Shown: positions 18,699-27,640 of the stretch, piece by piece
How the letters are laid out: each line of letters opens with the position of its first letter
Numbering within the stretch: position 1 is the first letter of the stretch
NCBI RefSeq assembly: GCF_003627215.1
Contig: NZ_CP032677.1
Span: 3,973,501-4,037,500, forward strand
Reading direction: 5' to 3'
From: Pseudomonas sp. Leaf58
GTDB lineage: Bacteria > Pseudomonadota > Gammaproteobacteria > Pseudomonadales > Pseudomonadaceae
Length of the DNA stretch: 64,000 bases
Notes under the pieces: generated by a model
What the model saw: only the letters and a program-made list of their open reading frames with translations
Databases searched by the model: none
Told to the model about the DNA's origin: nothing
Translations under genes and position numbers: made by a program

Positions 18699-19544
18699 AT
18701 GAAGTTCGAAGGCACCCGCGACTACGTCGCCACAGACGACCTGAAACTGGCGGTAAACGCGGCCATCACCCTCGAACGCCCGTTGTTGGTCAAGGGCGAG
18801 CCTGGCACTGGCAAGACTATGCTCGCCGAGCAGTTGGCGGCCTCGTTCGGTGCGCGCCTGATCACTTGGCACATCAAGTCCACCACCAAGGCCCACCAGG
18901 GCCTTTACGAGTATGACGCGGTCAGCCGCTTGCGGGATTCGCAGCTGGGCACCGAAAAAGTCCACGATGTGCGCAACTACCTGAAAAAGGGCAAGCTGTG
19001 GGAAGCCTTCGAGGCCGAAGAGCGGGTCATTTTGCTGATCGATGAAATCGACAAGGCCGACATCGAGTTCCCCAACGACCTGCTGCAAGAACTCGACAAG
19101 ATGGAGTTCTACGTCTACGAAATCGACGAGACCATCAAGGCCAAGCAGCGCCCGATCATCATCATCACCTCCAACAACGAAAAAGAGCTGCCGGACGCCT
19201 TCCTGCGTCGCTGCTTCTTCCACTACATCGCCTTCCCCGACCGCACCACCCTGCAGCAGATCGTCGACGTGCACTACCCGAACATCAGTCAAACGCTGGT
19301 CAGCGAGGCACTGGACGTGTTCTTCGACGTGCGCAAAGTGCCGGGCTTGAAGAAAAAGCCCTCAACCTCCGAACTGGTCGACTGGCTCAAACTATTGATG
19401 GCCGACAACATCGGTGAAGCGGTACTGCGCGAACGCGACCCGACCAAGGCTATCCCGCCGCTGGCTGGTGCGCTGGTGAAGAACGAGCAGGACGTGCAAC
19501 TGCTGGAGCGCCTGGCCTTCATGAGCCGGCGCGGCAACCGCTGA
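18699..19544 (+). CDS. MoxR-family AAA+ ATPase
   Basis: 281 residues. Walker A GEPGTGKT (about 33-40), Walker B VILLIDEID, and arginine-finger region PDAFLRRCFFHY. MoxR ATPases work as chaperone-like partners of VWA-domain proteins in assembling enzymes or handling stress. Start MKFEGTRDY at 18699 has AGAGG 9 nt upstream; the longer open frame has no ribosome site. The VWA partner gene follows 13 nt after the stop, so they are one operon. The target protein is not evident from the neighbours. Confidence 0.9.
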   Translation: MKFEGTRDYVATDDLKLAVNAAITLERPLLVKGEPGTGKTMLAEQLAASFGARLITWHIKSTTKAHQGLYEYDAVSRLRDSQLGTEKVHDVRNYLKKGKLWEAFEAEERVILLIDEIDKADIEFPNDLLQELDKMEFYVYEIDETIKAKQRPIIIITSNNEKELPDAFLRRCFFHYIAFPDRTTLQQIVDVHYPNISQTLVSEALDVFFDVRKVPGLKKKPSTSELVDWLKLLMADNIGEAVLRERDPTKAIPPLAGALVKNEQDVQLLERLAFMSRRGNR

Positions 19545-19557
19545 CGGGAGCCGGGCC

Positions 19558-20736
19558 ATGTTGCTCAACCTGTTCAATGAAATGCGTGCGGCCAAGGTGC
19601 CGGTGTCGGTGCGTGAACTGCTCGACCTGCACCAGGCCCTGCAAAAGCACGTGGTGTTCGCCGACATGGACGCGTTCTACTACCTCGCCCGCGCCATCCT
19701 GGTGAAAGACGAACGCCACTTCGACAAGTTCGACCGGGCCTTCGGCGCCTACTTCAAAGGCCTGGAAAACCTCGATCGGCACATTGAGGCGCTGATCCCA
19801 GATGACTGGCTGCGCAAGGAGTTCGAGCGTTCGCTCAGCGATGAAGAGCGCGCGCAGATCCAGTCGCTGGGTGGCCTGGACAAGCTGATCGAAGCATTCA
19901 AGAAGCGCCTTGAAGAACAGAAGGAACGCCACGCCGGTGGCAACAAGTGGATTGGCACGGGCGGCACCAGCCCCTTCGGCTCGGGCGGTTTCAACCCCGA
20001 AGGCATCCGCGTGGGCGAGGCCGGTAAACGCCAGGGCAAGGCGGTGAAGGTGTGGGACCAACGCGAATACAAGAACCTGGACGACCAGGTAGAGCTGGGC
20101 ACACGCAACATCAAGCTGGCCCTGCGCCGGCTGCGCAAGTTCGCCCGTGAAGGCGCTGCCGAAGAGCTGGACATCGACGGCACCATCGACCACACCGCGC
20201 GGGACGCCGGGCTGCTGAACATCCAGATGCGCCCCGAGCGGCGCAATACGGTGAAGCTGCTGTTGCTGTTCGACATCGGCGGCTCGATGGACGCCCACGT
20301 CAAGGTTTGTGAAGAGCTGTTCTCGGCGTGCAAGACCGAGTTCAAGCACTTGGAGTACTACTACTTCCACAACTTCGTCTACGAGTCGGTGTGGAAGAAC
20401 AACCTGCGCCGCACTTCGGAGCGGTATTCCACCTTCGACTTGCTGCACAAGTATGGCGATGACTACAAAGTGGTGTTCGTCGGCGATGCGGCCATGGCGC
20501 CCTATGAGATTACCCAGCCGGGTGGCAGCGTGGAGCACTGGAACGAAGAGGCCGGGTATGTGTGGATGCAGCGCTTCATGGAGAAATTCAAGAAGATCAT
20601 CTGGATCAACCCGTACCCGAAGCAGGCTTGGGACTACACCGCATCGACCCATTTGGTGCGGGATTTAATCGAGGACAAGATGTACCCGCTGACCTTGCAG
20701 GGGTTGGAAGAAGGGATGCGTTACCTGTCCAAGTGA
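19558..20736 (+). CDS. VWA-domain (CoxE-like) protein, partner of MoxR
   Basis: 392 residues. The N-terminal half is helical and charged, with a glycine-rich linker (about residues 128-150, GGTSPFGSGGF). The C-terminal half is a von Willebrand A / CoxE-like domain. The metal-site motif reads LLLFDIGGSMD (about 235-245), so the usual DxSxS becomes D-I-G-G-S, a common variant in this family. Coupled to the MoxR gene upstream. It ends 87 bp before the converging pxpC gene, across a REP pair. Confidence 0.88.
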   Translation: MLLNLFNEMRAAKVPVSVRELLDLHQALQKHVVFADMDAFYYLARAILVKDERHFDKFDRAFGAYFKGLENLDRHIEALIPDDWLRKEFERSLSDEERAQIQSLGGLDKLIEAFKKRLEEQKERHAGGNKWIGTGGTSPFGSGGFNPEGIRVGEAGKRQGKAVKVWDQREYKNLDDQVELGTRNIKLALRRLRKFAREGAAEELDIDGTIDHTARDAGLLNIQMRPERRNTVKLLLLFDIGGSMDAHVKVCEELFSACKTEFKHLEYYYFHNFVYESVWKNNLRRTSERYSTFDLLHKYGDDYKVVFVGDAAMAPYEITQPGGSVEHWNEEAGYVWMQRFMEKFKKIIWINPYPKQAWDYTASTHLVRDLIEDKMYPLTLQGLEEGMRYLSK

Positions 20737-20748
20737 TGTTGCCGGTAC

Positions 20749-20818
20749 CGGCCTGTTCGCGGGCAAGCCCGCACCTACAGGGTATGTGTAGGTGCGGGGT
20801 TACCCGCGAACAGGCCCG
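20749..20818. repeat. Inverted REP pair (REPIN) between convergent VWA and pxpC genes
   Basis: Two REP elements in inverted orientation (gcctgttcgcgggcaagccc and its opposite) with a short spacer, forming a long hairpin. It fills the whole gap between two converging stop codons and probably acts as transcript end. Confidence 0.9.
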
Positions 20819-20823
20819 TCGCC

Positions 20824-21741
20824 TTACCGCCAACGGTTCAGGTATGCCTGCTGCTCCCGGTAGGCCTCGTCCTGCACCACCGCCCTGAACCGCACCAGCG
20901 CCCCCGGCATGCACTGCGCCAGTTGCGCCAGCGCCAACGGCGTCAACGCCCCCAACCGCGGATAGCCGCCAATGGTCTGCCGGTCATTGAGCAGTACGAT
21001 CGGCTGCCCATCCGGCGGCACCTGCACCGCCCCCAGTGGAATCCCTTCGGAAATCATCGGCGCGCCTTGGTACACCAGTTGCGGCCCCAGCAGGCGGATG
21101 CCCATGCGGTCAGCCCGGCTGTCCAGCGTCCAATCGCGGTTAAATGCTTCGAACAGGCTGCTGCCGCTGAAATCACCGATCTGCGCGCCCATTACCAGGT
21201 CGAGCACGGGTTTTGACGCATACTGCGGACGCAGTTTCGCGGGTACTTCGCGCAGGGTTGCTGCACTACCCGCAAATGTCAGCGCCTGGCCTTTACCGAG
21301 TGCAGCACCCAGGCCATCGATACCACCCAGTGCTTCCCGCACCACCGTGGCACAACTGCCCAGCACATCCTCGCCAAGGAACCCGCCAGGTGCCGCCAGA
21401 TAAGCCCGCACACCCTGCTTCGGCTGCCTCAAGCTCAAGCGTTGCCCCTTGGCCAGGGCAAAGCTACGCCAGGGCCCCAACGGCTGGTCATCAACCCGCG
21501 CCTCCAGGTCGGCACCGGCAAGGGCCAGCACACAATCCTGTTCGGCTACCAGGCAAAAACCACCCAGCGCCACCTCGACCACCGGCGCCGCTAGCGGGTT
21601 GCCCAGCAGCCAGTTGGCCCAGTGCATCGCCACCCAATCCAACGCCCCGCCCTGGGTCACGCCGAGGTGACGCACGCCAAAGCGCCCGGCGTCCTGCAAC
21701 TGGCACAGCGGTGTACTGGCCTCGATCTTCAACTGCTTCAT
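20824..21741 (-). CDS. pxpC: 5-oxoprolinase subunit C (biotin-dependent carboxyltransferase/KipA family)
   Basis: 305 residues of the KipA/PxpC family, which with PxpA and PxpB opens 5-oxo-L-proline (pyroglutamate) to glutamate using ATP. Recognisable blocks are PLCQLQDAGRFGVRHLGV near the N-terminus, and PLGAVQVPPDGQPIVLL with QTIGGYPRLG near the C-terminus. Its start overlaps the pxpB stop by 4 nt (ATGA). Last gene of a four-gene operon. Confidence 0.92.
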   Translation of the reverse strand: MKQLKIEASTPLCQLQDAGRFGVRHLGVTQGGALDWVAMHWANWLLGNPLAAPVVEVALGGFCLVAEQDCVLALAGADLEARVDDQPLGPWRSFALAKGQRLSLRQPKQGVRAYLAAPGGFLGEDVLGSCATVVREALGGIDGLGAALGKGQALTFAGSAATLREVPAKLRPQYASKPVLDLVMGAQIGDFSGSSLFEAFNRDWTLDSRADRMGIRLLGPQLVYQGAPMISEGIPLGAVQVPPDGQPIVLLNDRQTIGGYPRLGALTPLALAQLAQCMPGALVRFRAVVQDEAYREQQAYLNRWR

Positions 21742-22424
21742 CCTTGCGCCTCCACATCACCGCCCAAGGCCACGAACTCACTGCGCGAAATGGGCACGAA
21801 GCGCACCCGATCACCGGCTTGCAACAGGCTGTAGCCCTCGCGTTCACGCTCGAACAAGCGCACCGGGGTACGGCCAATCAGGTTCCAGCCACCCGGTGAT
21901 ACTGCTGGGTAGGCGGCCGTCTGGCGCTCGGCAATGCCGACACTGCCGGCTGCCACGCGTTTGCGTGGCGTGCTCAGGCGCGGGCTGGCCAGGCGTTCGT
22001 CGACCAGGCCCATGAAGCCGAAACCGGGGGCAAAACCCAGGGCGAACACTGGGTATTCGCGCTGGCTGTGCAAGCGGATCACCTCGGCTTCAGTCACGCC
22101 GCAGCGGGCCGCCAGCACCGGCAGTTCCGGGCCGACGCTGGCGTCGTACCACACCGGGATTTCATGGCAGCGACCGCCGCTACCGGCATCTGCCTGCAAA
22201 CCGTCTAGCGCCTGGCGGATCAACGCCCTGGCCGCCGCCGGTGGCAGGTCGAACTGCACCATCAGCGTAGTGTAGGACGGCACCAGGTCGAGCAAGTGCG
22301 CGCCGAACACCGCACGCAGGCGCTGGCTGGCAGCGAGCACCCACGGCATGTTGGCCTCGTCGATACCCTCGAACAGGCGCACCATCAGGCTGTCGATGGC
22401 CACCACTTCTATGCGCGCTTTCAT
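21738..22424 (-). CDS. pxpB: 5-oxoprolinase subunit B (KipI family)
   Basis: 228 residues, KipI/PxpB (allophanate-hydrolase subunit 1-like). The conserved segments are [17 protein letters not shown] and the glycine-rich end [12 protein letters not shown]. Works with PxpA and PxpC on pyroglutamate in the cytoplasm. Overlaps both neighbours by 4 nt, so translation is coupled. Confidence 0.93.
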   Translation of the reverse strand: MKARIEVVAIDSLMVRLFEGIDEANMPWVLAASQRLRAVFGAHLLDLVPSYTTLMVQFDLPPAAARALIRQALDGLQADAGSGGRCHEIPVWYDASVGPELPVLAARCGVTEAEVIRLHSQREYPVFALGFAPGFGFMGLVDERLASPRLSTPRKRVAAGSVGIAERQTAAYPAVSPGGWNLIGRTPVRLFEREREGYSLLQAGDRVRFVPISRSEFVALGGDVEAQG

Positions 22425-23173
22425 CGCGCCCCCAGCGCATCAAGGGCCTGGCGGATCTGCCGCACCGCTGCCACCGAACTGTCGTTGTCGCCATGCACGC
22501 ACAGGGTGCTGGCTGCCAACTGCAACGCACTGCCATCGTCGGCCACCAGCGCTTCGCCACGCGCCAGGCGCACGGCCTGCTGCACCACCAGCGCCGGGTC
22601 ATGGTGCACCGCACCCGGTAAGCGCCGCGCCACCAAGTGGCCTGTGGCGGTGTAGGCACGGTCGGCGAACGCCTCGAACCACAGCGGCACGCCGATTTCG
22701 TCGCCCAGCGCCTGGGCGGCGCGGTTGTCGGCGGTGGCCATCAGCATCAGCGGCAGGTCGCCGCCATAGGCGGCCATGGCCTCCATTACGGTACGCAGCT
22801 TGAGCGGGTCGGCCATCATGTCGTTGTACAGCGCGCCATGCGGTTTCACGTAGGCCACCCGGCCACCCAGCACCTTGCAGATGCCGTCCAACGCACCGAT
22901 CTGGTAATGCAGCAGGTCGCGGATTTCTTCCGGGCTGCAGGCCATCGAACGGCGGCCAAAACCGACCAGGTCCGGGTAGGCCGGGTGCGCACCCAGGGTG
23001 ACCCCGTGCTCCAGCGCCAACGCCACGGTGCGGCGCATGATGCTGGGGTCGCCGGCGTGGTAGCCGCAGGCAATGTTGGCGCAATCGATGTAGGGCATTA
23101 CCTCGGCATCCAGGCCCATGCGCCAGCTGCCAAAACTCTCGCCCATGTCGCAATTGAGTAGCAGGCGTTCCAC
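22421..23173 (-). CDS. pxpA: 5-oxoprolinase subunit A (LamB/YcsF family)
   Basis: 250 residues from GTG 23173. That start has a perfect GGAGG 7 nt upstream and gives the normal family N-terminus [12 protein letters not shown]. The in-frame ATG at 23200 would add nine residues (MDNNNGGCA) atypical of the family. Motifs: [33 protein letters not shown]. It is the ATP-dependent amidase-like subunit of 5-oxoprolinase. The MFS gene stops 36 nt upstream on the same strand. Confidence 0.92.
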   Translation of the reverse strand: MERLLLNCDMGESFGSWRMGLDAEVMPYIDCANIACGYHAGDPSIMRRTVALALEHGVTLGAHPAYPDLVGFGRRSMACSPEEIRDLLHYQIGALDGICKVLGGRVAYVKPHGALYNDMMADPLKLRTVMEAMAAYGGDLPLMLMATADNRAAQALGDEIGVPLWFEAFADRAYTATGHLVARRLPGAVHHDPALVVQQAVRLARGEALVADDGSALQLAASTLCVHGDNDSSVAAVRQIRQALDALGAR

Positions 23174-23209
23174 TGCGCAGCCTCCGTTGTTGTTGTCCAT
23201 ATGCCTACC

Positions 23210-24496
23210 TTACCGCGCCTGCAGCTGTTTACCGCGGGTTTCCGGCAGGCTCAGCGCGGCCACGATCACCACCCCGTAGGACACGGCGGAGAACACACCA
23301 ATGCCCAGGCCCAGCGGCACTTTCTGGCTGAGCACACCGATCAGCAGGGGGAACAGCGCCGCGATGACCTTGCCGATGTTGTAGCAGAAGCCCTGCCCCG
23401 AACCGCGGATACGCGTGGGGAACAGTTCGGTGAGGAACGCGCCCATGCCGCTGAAAATGCCCGAGGCGAAGAAGCCCAGCGGGAAGCCCAGCCACAGCAT
23501 CACGCCATCGCTGACCGGCACCTGGGTGTACAGCAGCACGATGACGAACGAGCCCACGGCGAACAGGATGAAGTTCTTCTTGCGCCCCAGCAGGTCGGAC
23601 AGGTACGCGCTGACTACATAGCCGATGTAGGAGCCGACGATCACCATGGCCAGGTAGCCCCCGGTGCCCAGCACGCTCAGGCCGCGCTCATTTTTGAGAA
23701 AGGTCGGCAGCCACGAGGTGATGGCGTAGTAGCCGCCCAACGCGCCGGTGGTCAGCAGCGACGCACGCACGGTGGTCCAGAGCATGCCCGGGGCGAAGAT
23801 TTCGTAGAAGTGCGAGGGCGCCTCGGCGTTTTCCGTTGCCTTGGCTTGGCGGTACACCTCAGGGTCTTTGACCAGGCGGCGGACGAAGATCACAAACACC
23901 GCCGGCACCAGGCCCAGCAGGAACAACGCGCGCCAGGCTTGCTCTGCCGGCAGCCAGGAGAACAGCAGTGCATACAAGATGGCGGTGAGGCCCCAGCCAA
24001 GCGCCCAGCCGGACTGCACCATGCCCACCGCCTTGCCACGGTCCTGGGCGCGGATCACCTCGCCGATCAGTACTGCACCAGCGGTCCACTCGCCACCGAA
24101 GCCAAAGCCCATCAGGGTGCGGGCGATAAGTAGCTGTTCGTAGTTCTGGGCAAAGCCGCAAAGGAAGGTGAAGAAAGCGAACCACAGCACCGTCAGTTGC
24201 AGGGTGCGGACTCGGCCGATACGGTCGGAGAGGATACCGGCAACCCAGCCACCCACGGCCGAGGCGATCAGCGTACTGGTGTGAATGAGCCCGGCTTCGG
24301 TAGTGGTGATGCCCCACAGCATGATCAGTGTAGGGATGACGAAGCTGAGCATCTGGGTGTCCATGCCGTCGAGGCCATAGCCGATCTTGCAGCTCCAGAA
24401 GGTGCGACGTTGCTGTGAGTCGATATCGCGATACCAGGCGAAGGGCCCGGACGAAGGGGGGGTACTGACCTGCTGTTGCACGCCGGTGGGGTTCAT
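23210..24496 (-). CDS. MFS transporter, probable uptake of the 5-oxoprolinase substrate
   Basis: 428 residues, twelve membrane segments, with the MFS signature GILSDRIGR in loop 2-3 and LLARTLMGFGFGGEW-like sequence in helix 4. It resembles the sugar/sialate/aromatic-acid group of MFS symporters. Start MNPTGVQQQ at 24496 is chosen because the longer frame would run through the divergent regulatory gap. First gene of the pxpABC operon, so it probably imports pyroglutamate or a precursor; the substrate is inferred from position only. Confidence 0.85.
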   Translation of the reverse strand: MNPTGVQQQVSTPPSSGPFAWYRDIDSQQRRTFWSCKIGYGLDGMDTQMLSFVIPTLIMLWGITTTEAGLIHTSTLIASAVGGWVAGILSDRIGRVRTLQLTVLWFAFFTFLCGFAQNYEQLLIARTLMGFGFGGEWTAGAVLIGEVIRAQDRGKAVGMVQSGWALGWGLTAILYALLFSWLPAEQAWRALFLLGLVPAVFVIFVRRLVKDPEVYRQAKATENAEAPSHFYEIFAPGMLWTTVRASLLTTGALGGYYAITSWLPTFLKNERGLSVLGTGGYLAMVIVGSYIGYVVSAYLSDLLGRKKNFILFAVGSFVIVLLYTQVPVSDGVMLWLGFPLGFFASGIFSGMGAFLTELFPTRIRGSGQGFCYNIGKVIAALFPLLIGVLSQKVPLGLGIGVFSAVSYGVVIVAALSLPETRGKQLQAR

Positions 24497-24540
24497 GCTT
24501 GCCTCGGCTTGTTGGTATTGTTTTATGGGCGACGCAAGGT

Positions 24541-24571
24541 CGCGGCCTGGCACCATTGTTCAGAGGCCGCG
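24541..24571. promoter_or_regulatory. Inverted repeat in the MFS/lysR gap, candidate LysR-regulator site
   Basis: Perfect 8-bp arms CGCGGCCT and AGGCCGCG separated by 15 bp, centred in the 127-bp space between the divergent starts. LysR regulators usually bind such dyads next to their own gene. GC-rich arms make a chance match possible. Confidence 0.4.
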
Positions 24572-24623
24572 CCGCCTGCGTCCAACGAGAAAAACCGCCG
24601 GTCTGGAACAAGAAAAACTGATC

Positions 24624-25535
24624 ATGAACCTTCGCTTCCTCGAAACCTTCGTCTGGGTCGCCCGGCTCAAGAGCTTCCGCCTGACGGCAGAAAAGCTGTT
24701 CACCACCCAGGCTTCGGTGTCCAGCCGCATTGCTGCGCTGGAGGCGGACCTGGGCGTGAAGCTGCTGCTGCGCGATTCACGGGGTGTCAGCCTGACCCCG
24801 GAAGGCGGCAAAGTGCTGGAATATGCCGAGCGTATGCTGGAAACCGCCAAGGCCATGAAGCAGTCGCTGGACAGCGACCGGGCCAAGGTCGGGCGGATCC
24901 GCATCGGGGTGATGGACACGGTGATCCATACCTGGATGAGCGCGCTGGTGGCGGAGCTGACCGAGCGCTACCCGCAAGTGGAAATCGAGCTGGTAGCGGA
25001 CACTGCACTGAACTTGCGTGAGCAATTGCAGAAGGGTTTTCTCGACGTGATCTTGCAAACCGACCTGCTGCGCGAGCAGTCGATTCGCAGCCTGGACCTG
25101 GCGCGCTACCCGATGGGCTGGGTGGTGGCCGCCGGCTCGCACCAGCACCGCGACTACGCCTCGCTGGCCGAACTGGGCCGTGAGCGCATCATCACCTTTT
25201 CGAAGAACTCGCGGCCGCACCAGGAGGTGTTGAGCCTGCTGCAAGGCGCCGGGGCCGAGACCCCGCGCTTGAACTGCGTGAACTCGGTGGCGGCGATTAC
25301 CCGGCTGTTGCGCGATGGCTTTGGCATTGGCGCGTTGCCGCCAGCGCTGGTGGATGCCGAGCTTAGCCGGGGTGAGCTGGTGTTACTGCAGGGGCTGCAG
25401 CCACCACCGAGCCTGGAACTGGTGGTTGCCTGGCAGACCGGGGTGGCGCTGGTGGATGAAGTGGTCGGGGTGTGCCGGCAGGTGCTGGAGGGGTATGCAC
25501 GGGATGTGGGGGGGCAGAGAATAGTGTTGGTCTGA
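24624..25535 (+). CDS. LysR-family regulator of the pxp/MFS operon
   Basis: 303 residues starting MNLRFLETFVWVARLKSF, the classic LysR N-terminal helix-turn-helix (TTQASVSSRIAALEADLG), then a periplasmic-binding-protein-like sensor domain. The longer frame upstream crosses the regulatory gap and is rejected. It diverges from the MFS-pxpABC operon, which is the usual arrangement for a LysR activator and its target. Confidence 0.9.
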   Translation: MNLRFLETFVWVARLKSFRLTAEKLFTTQASVSSRIAALEADLGVKLLLRDSRGVSLTPEGGKVLEYAERMLETAKAMKQSLDSDRAKVGRIRIGVMDTVIHTWMSALVAELTERYPQVEIELVADTALNLREQLQKGFLDVILQTDLLREQSIRSLDLARYPMGWVVAAGSHQHRDYASLAELGRERIITFSKNSRPHQEVLSLLQGAGAETPRLNCVNSVAAITRLLRDGFGIGALPPALVDAELSRGELVLLQGLQPPPSLELVVAWQTGVALVDEVVGVCRQVLEGYARDVGGQRIVLV

Positions 25536-25550
25536 CGCAACTACTGTGCT

Positions 25551-25662
25551 GCCTGTGCCGGCCTCTTCGCGGGTAAACCCGCTCCCACAGGTACTGCATC
25601 AACCTCGAATGCCGTGCAAATCCTGTGGGAGCGGGCAAGCCCGCGAAAAGGCCGGTACAGGC
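25551..25662. repeat. Inverted REP pair between convergent lysR and DUF2937 genes
   Basis: REP at 25551-25590 and its inverted copy at 25622-25662, with a 30-bp spacer. Lies between two converging stops. Confidence 0.9.
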
Positions 25663-25672
25663 ACAGCAGAAA

Positions 25673-26194
25673 TCAGCGCCAGCTTTCTTTCACCGCGCCA
25701 CGCCGCCCGCCAAGGATCACCCAGCCAATCCCCAGCAACAGGCTCTCGACCACAAAGGCCAGCACAAACCCTGCGCCAACGCCCCAGCCAATTGCCTCGG
25801 GCACCAGCAAAATTTGGTAGCTGTAGCCGTTAAGCGTCTCTTCGCGCAACTGCGGGTCTGCCTGCACCAGCACATGCCAGGTACGCTCGGCCCAAGGCCC
25901 TTGCAGCGCCTGCCATTCGGTTTCCAGCAGTTGGTTGCGGATCATCAGGCTTTCGATGCTGTTCGCGTCACTCAGGAACACCGGGTCGTCACTGCTGCGG
26001 TAGTGCCGCAACAGCGCCTGCAAGTCACCATCGAAGAAGCGTTCGGCGGTTTGCCGGAAGCCATCGAGCGCCTCGCGCGATTCGTACAAATGCGCCTCGA
26101 CCCGCTGGCTGTAGTCCTTGACCAGCCCGGGGACCTGGATACCGGCCAGCAGGCCGAAGGTAAACAGCAGCAACCGCAGGTAACTTCTGAACAT
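25673..26194 (-). CDS. DUF2937 family membrane protein
   Basis: 173 residues with an N-terminal hydrophobic segment (about 5-22) and a C-terminal pair (about 128-162), flanking a soluble middle part. The YSQRVEAHLYESREALDGF region fits the DUF2937 family. Function unknown. It follows the glutamine amidotransferase gene by 9 nt on the same strand, so they are co-transcribed. Confidence 0.75.
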   Translation of the reverse strand: MFRSYLRLLLFTFGLLAGIQVPGLVKDYSQRVEAHLYESREALDGFRQTAERFFDGDLQALLRHYRSSDDPVFLSDANSIESLMIRNQLLETEWQALQGPWAERTWHVLVQADPQLREETLNGYSYQILLVPEAIGWGVGAGFVLAFVVESLLLGIGWVILGGRRGAVKESWR

Positions 26195-26203
26195 GCAGCG
26201 TCC

Positions 26204-26977
26204 TTAGCTCTGGCCGTGCGCCACGCACTCGCCGTGCCGCCACAGGGCCCATTGTCCCGGCTCGTAGCGCTGCCAGGTCTCGTTCTCGGTCAGGGCCTCG
26301 GTGGCGATCACCGTGACCACGTCATTGGGGGTGGTTTCGGTATGAAAATCGACGATCAGGTCGACATCCTTCAACCGTGCCGCACCAAACGGTGCTCGGC
26401 GGGTGATGTGCACCAGCTTGGTCGAGCAGAAGCAGAACAGCCAGTCGCCGTCGCTGAGCATGCAGTTGAACACACCCTGACCACGGTAGCCGGCACAGGC
26501 TTCGACCAGCACTGGCAGCAGCTGTTCCACCGGCACTGGCTCGGGGAAGGCGCTGCGAATGCGGTTGAGCAAGTCGCAGAAGGCCGCCTCGCTGTCGGTG
26601 TCGCCCACCGGCCGGTAGAAGCTGGCCAGGCCCTTGAAATCGCCCAGCTGGCCGTTGTGCGCGAAGCACCAGTTGCGGCCCCACATTTCCCGCACGAACG
26701 GGTGGGTATTGGACAGGCACACCTTGCCGACGTTGGCTTGGCGGATGTGGCCGATGACCACTTCGCTCTTGATCGGGTAACGCTGCACCAGGCTGGCGAC
26801 TTCCGACTCACTGCTGGCGGCCGGGTCTTGGAACAGACGCAGGCCACGGCCTTCGTAGAAGCCGATGCCCCAGCCGTCACGGTGCGGGCCGGTGCGGCCG
26901 CCGCGCTGCATCAGGCCGGTGAAGCTGAAGACGATGTCGGTGGGGACGTTGGCACTCATGCCCAGCAGTTCGCACAT
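26204..26977 (-). CDS. Class II glutamine amidotransferase (YafJ-like)
   Basis: 257 residues. Cys2 directly after the initiator Met (MCELLGMSAN) is the Ntn-hydrolase nucleophile. Other landmarks are GPHRDGWGIGFYEG, GHIRQANVG and NTHPF, and CFAHNGQLGDFKG. It is the glutaminase domain alone, as in YafJ/DUG3-like proteins, with no synthase partner domain. The physiological acceptor is unknown. First or second gene of a three-gene minus-strand group. Confidence 0.9.
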   Translation of the reverse strand: MCELLGMSANVPTDIVFSFTGLMQRGGRTGPHRDGWGIGFYEGRGLRLFQDPAASSESEVASLVQRYPIKSEVVIGHIRQANVGKVCLSNTHPFVREMWGRNWCFAHNGQLGDFKGLASFYRPVGDTDSEAAFCDLLNRIRSAFPEPVPVEQLLPVLVEACAGYRGQGVFNCMLSDGDWLFCFCSTKLVHITRRAPFGAARLKDVDLIVDFHTETTPNDVVTVIATEALTENETWQRYEPGQWALWRHGECVAHGQS

Positions 26978-26991
26978 AGGCGTGGCTCCAG

Positions 26992-27486
26992 TTACAGACG
27001 GGGCTCGACCCGGCCACCGCCACGGGGGGCAGGCGGTGGGGCGTCACGGTAGCGGTCGTGGCGCTCGGCGGCCAGCGGGGTTTGGCTACCGAACTGCTCA
27101 TCTTCAGCAGCCTGGCGCTGGGCAGCGGCCTCGGCCTGTGCGCGGCGCTCGCGGGCGCGCTTTTCCAGCGGCCAGCGCAGCAGCACGAAGAGGAAATACA
27201 GGCCGAAGGCGATCATGCCGTACATGGCGAAGTCGGACACCGCGCGCCAGGCGTTGTTGCCAACCTTGAAGGCGACGTCCAGGGCGGTGATGGCAATGGC
27301 CGGGGCGAAGCTTTCCTTGACCGGGTCGACGATGGTCGGGGTTAGTAGCAGCACTGCCAGCACCACCCGCAGCGGTTCGCGCAGCCAGCGCCACATCCAG
27401 CCGGTGAGCTTGAAGGCCACCAGCAGGCAGCCGAGGGCGGCAACGGCGTAAAGGCCCCAGGCGAGGGTGTAGTCGTTCTCGGTCAT
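26992..27486 (-). CDS. Hypothetical inner-membrane protein
   Basis: 164 residues with four likely membrane segments in the first 110 residues (for example LAWGLYAVAALGCLLVAF and GMIAFGLYFLFVLL). A charged cytoplasmic-type tail rich in Arg, Ala, Glu and Pro follows (KRARERRAQAEAAAQRQ). Not recognised beyond this. Its stop lies 14 nt before the amidotransferase start, so it likely leads that operon. Confidence 0.7.
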   Translation of the reverse strand: MTENDYTLAWGLYAVAALGCLLVAFKLTGWMWRWLREPLRVVLAVLLLTPTIVDPVKESFAPAIAITALDVAFKVGNNAWRAVSDFAMYGMIAFGLYFLFVLLRWPLEKRARERRAQAEAAAQRQAAEDEQFGSQTPLAAERHDRYRDAPPPAPRGGGRVEPRL

Positions 27487-27558
27487 GGTGTTCGTGCAAG
27501 CCAGGCGAAGAGATGCCTATGATAAACACTTTTCCGGGCGCAGACAGTGTTTGCCTGA

Positions 27559-27618
27559 ACCGGCCTCTTCGCGCGAAACCTGTAGGAGCGGGCTTGCCCG
27601 CGAATGGGCCGGCACAGG
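27559..27618. repeat. REP pair upstream of ptrB, one copy degenerate
   Basis: cggcctcttcgcg followed by gtaggagcgggcttgcccgcgaatgggccgg. The first half-element is truncated. Lies in the gap before the plus-strand oligopeptidase gene. Confidence 0.75.
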
Positions 27619-27640
27619 CCCCCTAATCAAGAGATCCTCA

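Noticed and set aside
22421..23200. ATG 23200 as start of pxpA
   Set aside because: GTG 23173 has a perfect GGAGG at 7 nt and yields the conserved family N-terminus.
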